Source: Clostridiales bacterium UBA6981
GTDB lineage: Bacteria; Bacillota; Clostridia; Oscillospirales; Oscillospiraceae
Assembly (NCBI GenBank): GCA_002450075.1
Contig: DJYJ01000056.1
Coordinates: 1-46,214, forward strand
Length of the DNA: 46,214 nucleotides
Direction of reading: 5' to 3'
Part shown: positions 31,204 to 38,073 of the stretch, in pieces
Layout: the number at the start of each line of letters is the position of its first letter
How positions within the stretch are numbered: position 1 is the first letter of the stretch
Program-made: the position numbers and the translations under genes
Notes under the pieces: generated by a model
What the model saw: only the letters and a program-made list of their open reading frames with translations
The model's database searches: none
Told to the model about the DNA's origin: nothing

Positions 31204-32802
31204 ATGAAACGAGAGAAGATCCGACTTGACGAAAACGGGCTGAGTCTTGCCGGCCGCTGGAAACGCGGCGCGCTTTCGGTCGTCTTCAGCCGAACCAGTC
31301 TTGTGATCCTGTTCCTGGTCGTCCAGGCGCTCATCACGCTCTCCGTCTGGGTCTATTTCGGCGAGCTTGTGACGAAATACTTTGTCGGCGGACAGACGCT
31401 GTTTGTTTTTATTGTTCTCATCTATATGCTCAACGACGGCAAGGATCCCAATTATAAGCTGGCCTGGATGCTGTTTATTGTCATCGCCCCGTTTTTCGGC
31501 GTGCTGCTGTATCTGTGGATGCAGGCCGACCCCGGAAACCGCGCCGTGCGCACACGGATGCGCGCGATCGACGAAAAAAACCTTGCCCGGATGCCGCAGG
31601 ACGAGGAGGCGCTTGCCGCGCTGGAGCGCGCACAGAGCGAGTCGGCGTCTCTGGCACGCTATCTGTACAAGACCGTGCACTATCCGGTTTACGACGGCAC
31701 GGCGGTGCGCTATTTCCCACTCGGCGAGAAGGCGTTCGAGGAAATGCTGTGCCAGCTCGAGCGTGCCGAGAAGTTTATCTTTCTGGAATACTTCATCGTC
31801 CGCGAGGGCGCCATGTGGGGCAGAATCCTGGAGATCCTGGCCCGCAAGGCGGCCGAGGGCGTGGAGGTCCGCGTGATGTATGACGGAACCTGCGAGATGG
31901 GCTCCGTCCCGCGCTTTTATCCCAAGAGACTGGAGGAGCTCGGTATCCGCTGCAAGGTCTGGCTGCGGCTCAAGCCCTTTATCACCTCCGCCTACAACTA
32001 CCGTGATCACCGCAAGATCATGGTAATCGACGGCAGAGTGGCCTTCAACGGCGGCGTGAACCTTGCCGATGAGTATATCAACCGCGCCTCCCGCTTCGGC
32101 CACTGGAAGGACAGCGCCGTCATGCTCTCCGGAAGCGCCGTGCGCAGCTTCACGTCCATGTTCCTCGAAATGTGGGGGTTCGACGAAAAGGAGCCGGAGG
32201 ATTTTACGCCCTACCTCGACGCCTCCTGTAACGCAGACGCGCAGACGGACGCGCCCGGCTTCGTGATCCCGTATGCCGATTCGCCGCTCGACCGTTACCG
32301 CACCGGTAAAATGATCTATGAGGACATCCTCCATACGGCCGAGGACTATGTCTATATCATGACGCCCTATCTCATTCTGGACGGCGAACTGGAGACGGCG
32401 CTGAAATTCGCCGCCGAACGCGGCGTGGACGTGCGGCTGCTGATGCCGGGCATCCCGGACAAGAAAATGGTCTGGTATCTCGGCAAGCGGCACTATAAGG
32501 CGCTGATGGAAGCGGGCGTGCGGATCTGGGAATATACGCCGGGCTTCCTGCACGCGAAAAGCTTTGTCAGCGACGATAACAAGGCGGTCGTCGGCAGCGT
32601 CAATCTCGACTACCGCAGCCTCTACCACCATTTCGAGTGCGGCACCTATCTCGCAGATGTTCCCTGCATCGGGGAGATCAAGGCCGATTTCCTGCAAACG
32701 CTTGCCTCCTCGCGCGAGATCACGCCGGAGAGCCTGAAGGAAGAAAAGCTCCATGTGCGCGTGATCGGCGCTGTGATGAAGCTGATCGCGCCGCTGCTGT
32801 AA
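31204..32802 (+). CDS. cls: cardiolipin synthase (phospholipase D family)
   Basis: Membrane enzyme of 532 residues that condenses two phosphatidylglycerols into cardiolipin. N-terminal hydrophobic helices lie at about 32-52, 65-77 and 87-107. Two phospholipase D (HKD) motifs are complete: YRDHRKIMVIDGRVAFNGGVN and FLHAKSFVSDDNKAVVGSVN, as needed for one catalytic site. The ATG at 31204 is chosen because GGAG lies at normal distance; an ATG nine codons earlier has its GGAG only three bases away. A strong promoter precedes it and a terminator follows, so it is monocistronic. Its substrate comes from the PgsA pathway. Confidence 0.95.
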   Translation: MKREKIRLDENGLSLAGRWKRGALSVVFSRTSLVILFLVVQALITLSVWVYFGELVTKYFVGGQTLFVFIVLIYMLNDGKDPNYKLAWMLFIVIAPFFGVLLYLWMQADPGNRAVRTRMRAIDEKNLARMPQDEEALAALERAQSESASLARYLYKTVHYPVYDGTAVRYFPLGEKAFEEMLCQLERAEKFIFLEYFIVREGAMWGRILEILARKAAEGVEVRVMYDGTCEMGSVPRFYPKRLEELGIRCKVWLRLKPFITSAYNYRDHRKIMVIDGRVAFNGGVNLADEYINRASRFGHWKDSAVMLSGSAVRSFTSMFLEMWGFDEKEPEDFTPYLDASCNADAQTDAPGFVIPYADSPLDRYRTGKMIYEDILHTAEDYVYIMTPYLILDGELETALKFAAERGVDVRLLMPGIPDKKMVWYLGKRHYKALMEAGVRIWEYTPGFLHAKSFVSDDNKAVVGSVNLDYRSLYHHFECGTYLADVPCIGEIKADFLQTLASSREITPESLKEEKLHVRVIGAVMKLIAPLL

Positions 32803-32807
32803 GGAAG

Positions 32808-32845
32808 AACGCCTCGTTTCACCGCGGTGAGACGGGGCGTTTTTA
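32808..32845 (+). terminator. terminator after cls
   Basis: A 16-bp stem including G-U pairs (AACGCCTCGTTTCACC with GGTGAGACGGGGCGTT) around a GC centre, followed by TTTT. Confidence 0.88.
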
Positions 32846-32882
32846 CAGGATGTGGAAGACGGAAGAAGGCGAGCGCGCAAGC

Positions 32883-32912
32883 TTGACGTAGGGCTCCCTT
32901 TGGCGTTACAAT
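32883..32912 (+). promoter_or_regulatory. promoter for the moa cluster
   Basis: TTGACG (32883-32888), 18-base spacer, TACAAT (32907-32912). The palindrome CCATATATGG (32915-32924) lies over the expected start site (about 32919) and is a possible operator. The leader is about 77 bases. Confidence 0.6.
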
Positions 32913-32995
32913 ACCCATATATGGATAGAAAATGCTGCCTCGTATCGGCGCATATCCGCCGGGAACGAAAGCCATCCGAAGAGGGGAGGAAAGCC

Positions 32996-33949
32996 ATGAA
33001 AGACACATACGGAAGAGAGATCACCTATCTCCGCCTCAGTGTGACGGAGCTGTGCAACCTGCGCTGCCGCTACTGCATGCCCGCGGACGGCGTGTGCAAA
33101 AAGGAGCACGACGACATGCTCACCGAGGAAGAGATCGTCATGGCGGTCGAAACGGCGGCGGAGCTCGGCGTGAACAAGCTGCGCATCACGGGCGGCGAGC
33201 CGCTGGTGAAAAAGAACATCGTTTCGATCTGCTCTCGTACGGCGGCCGTCCCCGGCATCCGCGAGGTGTGCATCACGACGAACGGCACGCGCCTGCCGGA
33301 GCTGGCAAAGCCTCTTCGCGATGCGGGCGTCGGGCGGCTGAATATCAGCCTCGACACCCTCGACGCGGACAAGTACCGCTATATCACGCGCCTCGGCTCG
33401 CTCGACGATGCCCTGCGCGGCATCGAGACGGCGCTGGACGCCGGCTTTGATAAAATCAAGTTAAACGCCGTCCTGATCGGCGGCTTCAACGACGACGAGA
33501 TCGCGCCGCTGGCCGATTTGACAAAACGCTGGCCTGTGGATCTGCGCTTTATTGAGCTGATGCCGATGTACGACAGCGGCGATTTCGGCCCCTCGTCCTT
33601 CATCCCGTGCGAGCGGGTGCTCCGGGCCTTGCCGGCGCTCACGGCGGAGGATCCCGACGGCGGTGTGGCGCGGCTGTACCGCCTGCCCGGCGCCCAGGGG
33701 CGCATCGGCCTCATCAGCCCGCTTTCCAGCCACTTCTGCCGCGAGTGCAACCGCATCCGTCTCACGGCGGACGGCAAGCTCAAGCCCTGCCTGCACGGCA
33801 AGGCGGAATTCCCCATCAAGGGGCTCGACCGCGACGGGATGCGTGAGGCCTTTCGCACGGCGATGCTGGCCAAGCCCGAGTGGCACGGCGAGCTTTCTTA
33901 CAGCAGCCGGAGCCACGCCGGCCGCAACATGAACACGATAGGCGGGTAA
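32996..33949 (+). CDS. moaA: GTP 3',8-cyclase
   Basis: Radical SAM enzyme for the first step of molybdenum cofactor synthesis, converting GTP to 3',8-cyclo-7,8-dihydro-GTP. The 317-residue protein has the N-terminal cluster motif CNLRCRYC (Cys20, 24, 27), LRITGGEPLVKK, ISLDTLD, and the second cluster site in FCRECNRIRLTADGKLKPC. It ends in Gly-Gly (NTIGG), the C-terminal tail required by MoaA. The ATG at 32996 has GGGAGGA six bases upstream and marks the start of homology. It heads a tight moaA-moaC-mogA-moaE-like operon with its own promoter. Confidence 0.96.
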   Translation: MKDTYGREITYLRLSVTELCNLRCRYCMPADGVCKKEHDDMLTEEEIVMAVETAAELGVNKLRITGGEPLVKKNIVSICSRTAAVPGIREVCITTNGTRLPELAKPLRDAGVGRLNISLDTLDADKYRYITRLGSLDDALRGIETALDAGFDKIKLNAVLIGGFNDDEIAPLADLTKRWPVDLRFIELMPMYDSGDFGPSSFIPCERVLRALPALTAEDPDGGVARLYRLPGAQGRIGLISPLSSHFCRECNRIRLTADGKLKPCLHGKAEFPIKGLDRDGMREAFRTAMLAKPEWHGELSYSSRSHAGRNMNTIGG

Positions 33950-33955
33950 GGATAG

Positions 33956-34450
33956 ATGCAGAACGGCTCTGATTTTACACACTTCAACGACGAAGGACGC
34001 GCCAAAATGGTCGACGTGGGGGAAAAGCCGCCCACCAGACGCACGGCGGTTGCCGCCTCGCGGGTGCTCGTCAGCCGCGAGACCTTTGATCTGATACGCA
34101 GCGGCGGCATGAAAAAAGGCGATGTGCTCACCGTCGCGCAGATCGCGGGCGTCATGGGCGCCAAGCGCACGCCGGATCTGATCCCGATGTGCCACCCGAT
34201 CCTTGTCGACGGGATCGATCTGTCCCTGTCGCTCAATGAGGACGCTCTCGCGGTCGAGATCCGCGCGTCCGTCTCCTGCGACGGGCGCACCGGCGTCGAG
34301 ATGGAAGCGCTCACAGCCGCGTCCGTCGCGGCGCTCACGGTCTATGACATGTGCAAGGCCGTACAGAAGGACATGGTCATCACGGATGTGCGCCTGCTGA
34401 AAAAGACCGGCGGCGTCCACGGAGATTTTACCAGGGGGGAGAAGCTATGA
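33956..34450 (+). CDS. moaC: cyclic pyranopterin monophosphate synthase
   Basis: Acts with MoaA to form cyclic pyranopterin monophosphate. The 164-residue protein contains the family features: FTHFNDEGRAKMVDVGEKPPTRRTAVA at the N-terminus, the active-site region AQIAGVMGAKRTPDLIPMCHPI, CDGRTGVEMEALTAASVAALTVYDMCKA, and VRLLKKTGGVHGDF. All expected Lys and His residues of the active site seem present. It starts six bases after moaA with AAGGAT upstream and overlaps the next gene by four bases (ATGA). Confidence 0.96.
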   Translation: MQNGSDFTHFNDEGRAKMVDVGEKPPTRRTAVAASRVLVSRETFDLIRSGGMKKGDVLTVAQIAGVMGAKRTPDLIPMCHPILVDGIDLSLSLNEDALAVEIRASVSCDGRTGVEMEALTAASVAALTVYDMCKAVQKDMVITDVRLLKKTGGVHGDFTRGEKL

Positions 34451-34953
34451 GCTATACCGCAGCTGTTATCACCGTCAGCGACAAGGGCTTCCGCGGCGAG
34501 CGGGAGGATACGAGCGGCCCGGCCGTCGCCGCGATCGCCGAGGCGCACGGCCTTTCTGTCGTGTACCGCAGCATCGTCCCCGACGAGCGGGAGGATATCT
34601 GCCGCGAGCTGTGCCGCTGTGCGGACGAGATGAAGATCGCGCTTGTCCTGACCACGGGCGGGACGGGCTTTTCGCCGCGCGACATTACGCCGGAGGCGAC
34701 AAAAGCCGTCATCGAGCGCGAGACGCCCGGCATCCCCGAGGCCATGCGCACCGAGAGCATGAAGATCACCCCGCGCGGCTGCCTTTCGAGAAGCGCGGCC
34801 GGCATCCGCGGCCGCACGCTGATCGTGAACCTGCCGGGCAGCGAGAAGGCGGCAAAGGAAAACCTGCTTGCCGTGATCGACGCGCTGACGCACGGGCTTG
34901 ACATGCTGGCCTCTTCCGGCTCGGCAAACTGCGCGGAGGGGGCGGCGAAATGA
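34447..34953 (+). CDS. mogA: molybdopterin adenylyltransferase-type protein (MogA/MoaB family)
   Basis: A 168-residue MogA/MoaB-fold protein. Motifs are AVITVSDKGFRGEREDTSGP, LVLTTGGTGFSPRDITPEAT, the active-site acidic residues in these loops, GIPEAMRTESMKITPRGCLSRSAAGIRGRTLIVNLPGSEKAA. Family members adenylylate molybdopterin before metal insertion. Separating MogA from MoaB by eye is not safe, so the symbol is provisional. The ATG overlaps the moaC stop, and the stop overlaps the next start (ATGA), indicating coupled translation. No moeA, needed for metal insertion, is in the window. Confidence 0.92.
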   Translation: MSYTAAVITVSDKGFRGEREDTSGPAVAAIAEAHGLSVVYRSIVPDEREDICRELCRCADEMKIALVLTTGGTGFSPRDITPEATKAVIERETPGIPEAMRTESMKITPRGCLSRSAAGIRGRTLIVNLPGSEKAAKENLLAVIDALTHGLDMLASSGSANCAEGAAK

Positions 34954-35339
34954 CCTGTCCTTCTCTGGATGCCTGGCTGCGGGAGGCGAAAGTCCTTCCC
35001 GATGCGCCGGAAAACGGGATGTACCTGTTCCACAACGGCGTCGTCCGCGCCGCGCCGAAGGCCGTCGTGCGCCTCGGTGAGGAGAGAGTGCAGGACGTCG
35101 GCGGCATGCTTTTTTCCTATGACGAGGAGAAGGTCGCCGCGGCGATCGAGCGGGCAAAGAAAATGCCCGGCATCTTCCATGTGCGCGTCTGGCTCAACAG
35201 CGGACGGCTGCAGGTCGGCGACGACATCATGCTTGTGCTCATCGGCGGCGACATCCGCCCGCGCGTGATCGACGCGCTGCAGTCTCTGGTCGGCGAGATC
35301 AAGAACCACTGTGTCGTCGAGCAGGAGATCTATGACTAA
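34950..35339 (+). CDS. MoaE-like protein (divergent molybdopterin synthase large subunit)
   Basis: A 129-residue protein resembling the molybdopterin synthase catalytic subunit. Matches include MYLFHNGVVR at 24-33, a helix with FSYDEEKVAAAIERAKKMPGI, RVWLNSGRLQVGDDIMLVLIGG and RPRVIDALQSLVGEIK. In canonical MoaE this helix is followed by a W-K-K-E type tail with a catalytic lysine. Here the tail is NHCVVEQEIYD, so that lysine seems missing, although Lys118 in EIK could be the other conserved one. There is no moaD beside it. It may be a clostridial variant with another sulfur source, or a non-catalytic relative. It overlaps mogA by four bases and ends the operon. Confidence 0.75.
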   Translation: MTCPSLDAWLREAKVLPDAPENGMYLFHNGVVRAAPKAVVRLGEERVQDVGGMLFSYDEEKVAAAIERAKKMPGIFHVRVWLNSGRLQVGDDIMLVLIGGDIRPRVIDALQSLVGEIKNHCVVEQEIYD

Positions 35340-35342
35340 AAA

Positions 35343-35378
35343 AATCCCCCGCGATCGTCTGAAAGATCGTGGGGGATT
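35343..35378. terminator. bidirectional terminator between moa cluster and araD
   Basis: AATCCCCCGCGATC pairs with GATCGTGGGGGATT (one G-U) around 8 bases. The T-run is strong on the minus strand (araD side) and weak on the plus strand. Confidence 0.82.
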
Positions 35379-35394
35379 ATTGCCGTTTCCTGTT

Positions 35395-36084
35395 TCAGCC
35401 CTGGCCGTAATAGGCATTCTTGCCGTGCTTGCGCAGATAGTGTTTGTCAAGCAGCGTCTGCTGCATCGGCCCGAGCGCGGGATTGAGGAGCATCGCGTGC
35501 CAGTCCATAAAGGCGACCTCCTCCATGACGACCGCGTTGTGCACGGCGTTCATCGCGTCGCTGCCCCAGGCAAAAGGACCGTGGGAGTAGACAAGCACGC
35601 CCGGAACGTCGGCGGGATCGAACTCGCGGAAGCTCTCGATGATGACCTTCCCGGTCTCTTTTTCATATTCGCCGCGGATTTCCTCGTCCGTCATCGGGCG
35701 GGTGCAGGGGATCGCACCGTAAAAATAATCCGCCTGCGTCGTGCCCATCGCGGGGATCTCGCGCCCGGCCTGGGCGAAGGTCGTCGCCCAGCGCGAATGG
35801 GTATGTACGATGCCGCCGCACTTCGGGAAGGCCTTGTAGAGCTCGACGTGGGTCGGCGTATCGCTCGAGGGCTTCCATTTTCCCTCTACGACCTTGCCGT
35901 CGAGATCGACGACGACCATATCCTCCGGCGTCATCCCGTCATAGGGAACGCCCGAGGGCTTGATGACGACAAGACCGCTCTTGCGGTCGATGCCCGAGAC
36001 GTTGCCCCAGGTGAAGGTCACAAGACCGTATTTCGGCAGCAGCAGATTGGCTTCGCAAACGGTTCGTTTCAGTTCTTCCAGCAT
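35395..36084 (-). CDS. araD: L-ribulose-5-phosphate 4-epimerase
   Basis: Converts L-ribulose 5-phosphate to D-xylulose 5-phosphate in arabinose use. The 229-residue class II aldolase/adducin-fold protein matches AraD length. Key segments are TWGNVSGIDR, IKPSGVPYDGM, the zinc-ligand HTHS in GIVHTHSRWATTFAQ, GTTQADYFYGAIPCTR, VLVYSHGPFAWG with a third His, NAVVMEEVA, and the C-terminal DKHYLRKHGKNAYYGQ with the catalytic Tyr typical of AraD. The ATG at 36084 follows AAGGAGA. It stands alone here (no araA or araB adjacent), with a strong divergent promoter shared with mgtC. Confidence 0.94.
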   Translation of the reverse strand: MLEELKRTVCEANLLLPKYGLVTFTWGNVSGIDRKSGLVVIKPSGVPYDGMTPEDMVVVDLDGKVVEGKWKPSSDTPTHVELYKAFPKCGGIVHTHSRWATTFAQAGREIPAMGTTQADYFYGAIPCTRPMTDEEIRGEYEKETGKVIIESFREFDPADVPGVLVYSHGPFAWGSDAMNAVHNAVVMEEVAFMDWHAMLLNPALGPMQQTLLDKHYLRKHGKNAYYGQG

Positions 36085-36136
36085 AACGGATCTCCTTTTC
36101 CTGTCATTCATAAAAACCGGGTCGCTGACAGTGAAA

Positions 36137-36165
36137 AGTGTATCACGACAGAAAATTTTCAGCAA
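36137..36165 (-). promoter_or_regulatory. promoter for araD
   Basis: On the minus strand: TTGCTG (36165-36160), 17-base spacer ending in TGA, and TACACT (36142-36137), i.e. with a TGn extension. The -35 is four bases from the tandem repeat at 36170-36211. Confidence 0.6.
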
Positions 36166-36169
36166 GTCC

Positions 36170-36211
36170 TATCTTTTCGCTTCGCCTGCATATCTTTTCG
36201 CTTCGCCTGCA
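36170..36211. repeat. two perfect 21-bp tandem repeats between divergent promoters
   Basis: Identical 21-base units at 36170-36190 and 36191-36211, each beginning TATCTTTTCGC and ending CGCCTGCA. Twenty-one bases is two turns of DNA, so both copies face the same side. They fill the space between the -35 boxes of araD (36160) and mgtC (36220). Confidence 0.93.
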
Positions 36212-36219
36212 TATGACGC

Positions 36220-36248
36220 TTGCATTGCGCCGCGCGGCAGAGTAGAAT
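36220..36248 (+). promoter_or_regulatory. promoter for mgtC-like gene
   Basis: TTGCAT (36220-36225), 17-base spacer, TAGAAT (36243-36248). The start site would be near 36255, giving a leader of about 75 bases. Confidence 0.65.
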
Positions 36249-36268
36249 AAAAAGAGAAACGCAATAAT

Positions 36269-36305
36269 TGCCCAAGAGGGCAGAGGGGGGGAGCGGGCGC
36301 TCCCC
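36269..36305 (+). promoter_or_regulatory. leader hairpins of mgtC-like gene
   Basis: Two short stem-loops: TGCCC-AAGA-GGGCA (36269-36282) and GGGGAGCG-GG-CGCTCCCC (36288-36305), just upstream of the GAGGAGGG ribosome site. Some mgtC genes have regulatory leaders, but no T-run or known riboswitch is seen here. Confidence 0.4.
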
Positions 36306-36329
36306 GCTTGTCATCGAGGAGGGATCGGC

Positions 36330-37058
36330 ATGAGCTTTATGCAAGCCTTACATGCGCAATTCAACATGATGCAGCTGCTGGATCTGTGCCTGCGGCTGCT
36401 GCTCGCCTGTGTGTTCGGCTCGGCCATCGGCTTTGAGCGCAGCAAGCGCTTTAAGGAGGCCGGTATCCGCACCCATATCATCGTCTGCTGCGGCGCGGCG
36501 CTGTTCATGATCGTGTCGAAATACGGCTTTGCAGATCTGACGATGGGGGACGGCAGCCCGTTTTCCGGCACGCGCGGCGCCGACCCGGCCCGTGTGGCGG
36601 CCCAGGTGGTCAGCGGCATCAGCTTCCTCTGCGCCGGTGTGATCTTCAAAAACAGCGGCACGGTTAAGGGACTGACGACGGCCGCGGGCTTGTGGTTCAC
36701 CGCGGGGATCGGTCTTACGACCGGCGCCGGGATGCTTCTCATCGCCTTTGTCGCGACGCTGCTCGTCTGCCTGCTGCAGATCCTGATGCACCGCTATGCC
36801 GTCGGCGCGGACGCCTATGCCGCAAACCGGCTGCAGTTCACGGTGAAAAACGGCTTCGAGTTCAACCACTCCCTCACGGAGCAGCTTGCCCTCTGGGACG
36901 CCCAGGTGACCGAAAGCCGGATCGACCGCAGCAAGGACGGCACGACGGAATACGACCTCACGGTGCGCCGCCGCGAGGAGATCACATACGAGGAAATGAA
37001 GGCTTTTATGGAGGCGCATGAGGAGATCCTCCGCGCGTCCAACAGCCCGATCCGATAA
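36330..37058 (+). CDS. MgtC/SapB family membrane protein
   Basis: A 242-residue membrane protein. The N-terminal MgtC domain has several hydrophobic helices and the family signature GFERSKRFKEAGIRTH (34-49), followed by IIVCCGAALFMIVS, DPARVAAQVVSGISFLCAGVIF and LTTAAGLWFTAGIGLTTGAGMLLIAF. The C-terminal cytosolic part (about 165-242) is a small alpha/beta domain with LTVRRREEITYEEMKAFM, resembling the ACT-like tail seen in some MgtC proteins. MgtC proteins are linked to growth at low magnesium and to F-type ATPase control in pathogens; the role in commensal anaerobes is open. The ATG follows GAGGAGGG. It is divergent from araD and followed by a terminator. Confidence 0.92.
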   Translation: MSFMQALHAQFNMMQLLDLCLRLLLACVFGSAIGFERSKRFKEAGIRTHIIVCCGAALFMIVSKYGFADLTMGDGSPFSGTRGADPARVAAQVVSGISFLCAGVIFKNSGTVKGLTTAAGLWFTAGIGLTTGAGMLLIAFVATLLVCLLQILMHRYAVGADAYAANRLQFTVKNGFEFNHSLTEQLALWDAQVTESRIDRSKDGTTEYDLTVRRREEITYEEMKAFMEAHEEILRASNSPIR

Positions 37059-37083
37059 ATACGATAATACGATAAAAAGAAAC

Positions 37084-37114
37084 GAATCCCGTGATCTTTC
37101 CGATCACGGGATTC
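37084..37114. terminator. bidirectional terminator between mgtC and araC-type gene
   Basis: GAATCCCGTGATC and GATCACGGGATTC pair around TTTCC. T-rich on both outer sides, though the plus-strand run is short. Confidence 0.8.
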
Positions 37115-37120
37115 TTGCTG

Positions 37121-37954
37121 TCACAGCGATACGGCCTCATTCGGGCTGATGCCGTAGACGTCGCGAAAAGCGCGATATAAATTGGCATAGTCACGAAAGC
37201 CGCAGTTTTGAAAGACCACCCCGGGGCTTGCCCCCTCGGCGAGCATCTGACGCGCGTGCTGCAGCCGCTTGAGCACGACATAGCGGTACAGACTTGTGCC
37301 GACGCTGCGGCGGAAGAGATGGGACAGATGCGACTTGCTGATAAAAAAGCGCGCCGCGAGCGAATCGAGCGTGAGCGGCTCGGAATAGTGCGTGCCGATA
37401 TAGCGCAATATCTCGCTGACAAGCGGCGTGTCCGTCTGCCCGGCTGTGCCGCGCGCGCCGCCGCGGGACGTGAGACGCAGCAGCTCGCCCATCAGCTCCA
37501 ACAGCAGCCCGCGCGCGACAAGCTCGCTGCCCGGCGCGTTGTCCGCGGCCTTTTGCGCCAGACGCTGGATCAGGACCGGGATCTGCGTATGCGCGCAGTG
37601 ATAAAGGTTTCTCCCCGTGGCAAAGCAGCGGTGCGCGAGATCCGCCTCCGGCGCGATCGCGGCAAGATACTCCCGGCTGATCCACAGCACGATCCGTTCA
37701 TACGCCTCATCCGGCGCGACGTTCGGCCGGTGCAGCTCCATGGGATCGATCAGCAGGATGTCGTCGCTCAAAAGCGTATAGCTGCGCCCCTCGACAAGGT
37801 ATTCCACCTTGCCGCCGAGAAAGTAATACACCTCATAAAAATCGTGGTGATGCAGCTCGACTTCCTGCATCTTTGCGTCATGATAATGAAAGATCTCAAA
37901 ATCCGGCCGGTTCATGCTCTGCCGGGGATCAAAGGGATGCGTCCGTTTGGCCAC
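37121..37954 (-). CDS. AraC-family transcriptional regulator (cupin sensor)
   Basis: A 277-residue regulator. The N-terminal cupin-like sensor domain has HYHDAKMQEVELHHHDFYEVYYFLGG and a double-stranded beta-helix pattern (YTLLSDDILLIDPMELHRPN). The C-terminal AraC DNA-binding domain has two helix-turn-helix units: LTLDSLAARFFISKSHLSHLFRRSVG and ASPGVVFQNCGFRDYANLYRAFRDVYGISP. The start is uncertain. GTG at 37954 has GGAGGT seven bases upstream, but the predicted promoter would leave a leader of only about 13 bases; an ATG at 37915 would give a normal leader but has a weak ribosome site. It is divergent from uxuA and is the likely controller of the uronate operon, replacing the GntR-type UxuR/ExuR of enterobacteria. 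Confidence 0.92.
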   Translation of the reverse strand: MAKRTHPFDPRQSMNRPDFEIFHYHDAKMQEVELHHHDFYEVYYFLGGKVEYLVEGRSYTLLSDDILLIDPMELHRPNVAPDEAYERIVLWISREYLAAIAPEADLAHRCFATGRNLYHCAHTQIPVLIQRLAQKAADNAPGSELVARGLLLELMGELLRLTSRGGARGTAGQTDTPLVSEILRYIGTHYSEPLTLDSLAARFFISKSHLSHLFRRSVGTSLYRYVVLKRLQHARQMLAEGASPGVVFQNCGFRDYANLYRAFRDVYGISPNEAVSL

Positions 37955-37973
37955 CTCGCCCACCTCCGCATCC

Positions 37974-38002
37974 AGTATAGTGCAAGATACGCAATCTTAC
38001 AA
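37974..38002 (-). promoter_or_regulatory. promoter for AraC-type regulator
   Basis: On the minus strand: TTGTAA (38002-37997), 17-base spacer, TATACT (37979-37974). Start site near 37967. Confidence 0.6.
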
Positions 38003-38011
38003 GCAAATTAT

Positions 38012-38025
38012 GCAATTCTCATTGC
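38012..38025. promoter_or_regulatory. inverted repeat in the regulator/uxuA intergenic region
   Basis: GCAAT-TCTC-ATTGC, overlapping the -35 position of the uxuA promoter. Related GCAAT words occur at 37991-37995 and, inverted, ATTGC is followed by GATTG (38026-38030). A candidate operator for the divergent AraC-family regulator. Confidence 0.45.
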
Positions 38026-38044
38026 GATTGTTGTGTGATATACT
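38016..38044 (+). promoter_or_regulatory. promoter for the hexuronate operon
   Basis: TATACT (38039-38044) with the TGn extension TGA just before; the -35 (TTCTCA, 38016-38021, 17-base spacer) is weak. A weak -35 with overlapping inverted repeat fits an activator-dependent promoter. Confidence 0.55.
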
Positions 38045-38073
38045 CAAAGCACATCATTAAGGAGGACTTCACG

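Noticed and set aside
32845..32995. Molybdenum cofactor riboswitch before moaA
   Set aside because: Placement is suitable but I could not recognise the conserved Moco RNA elements; a promoter and palindrome explain the region as well.
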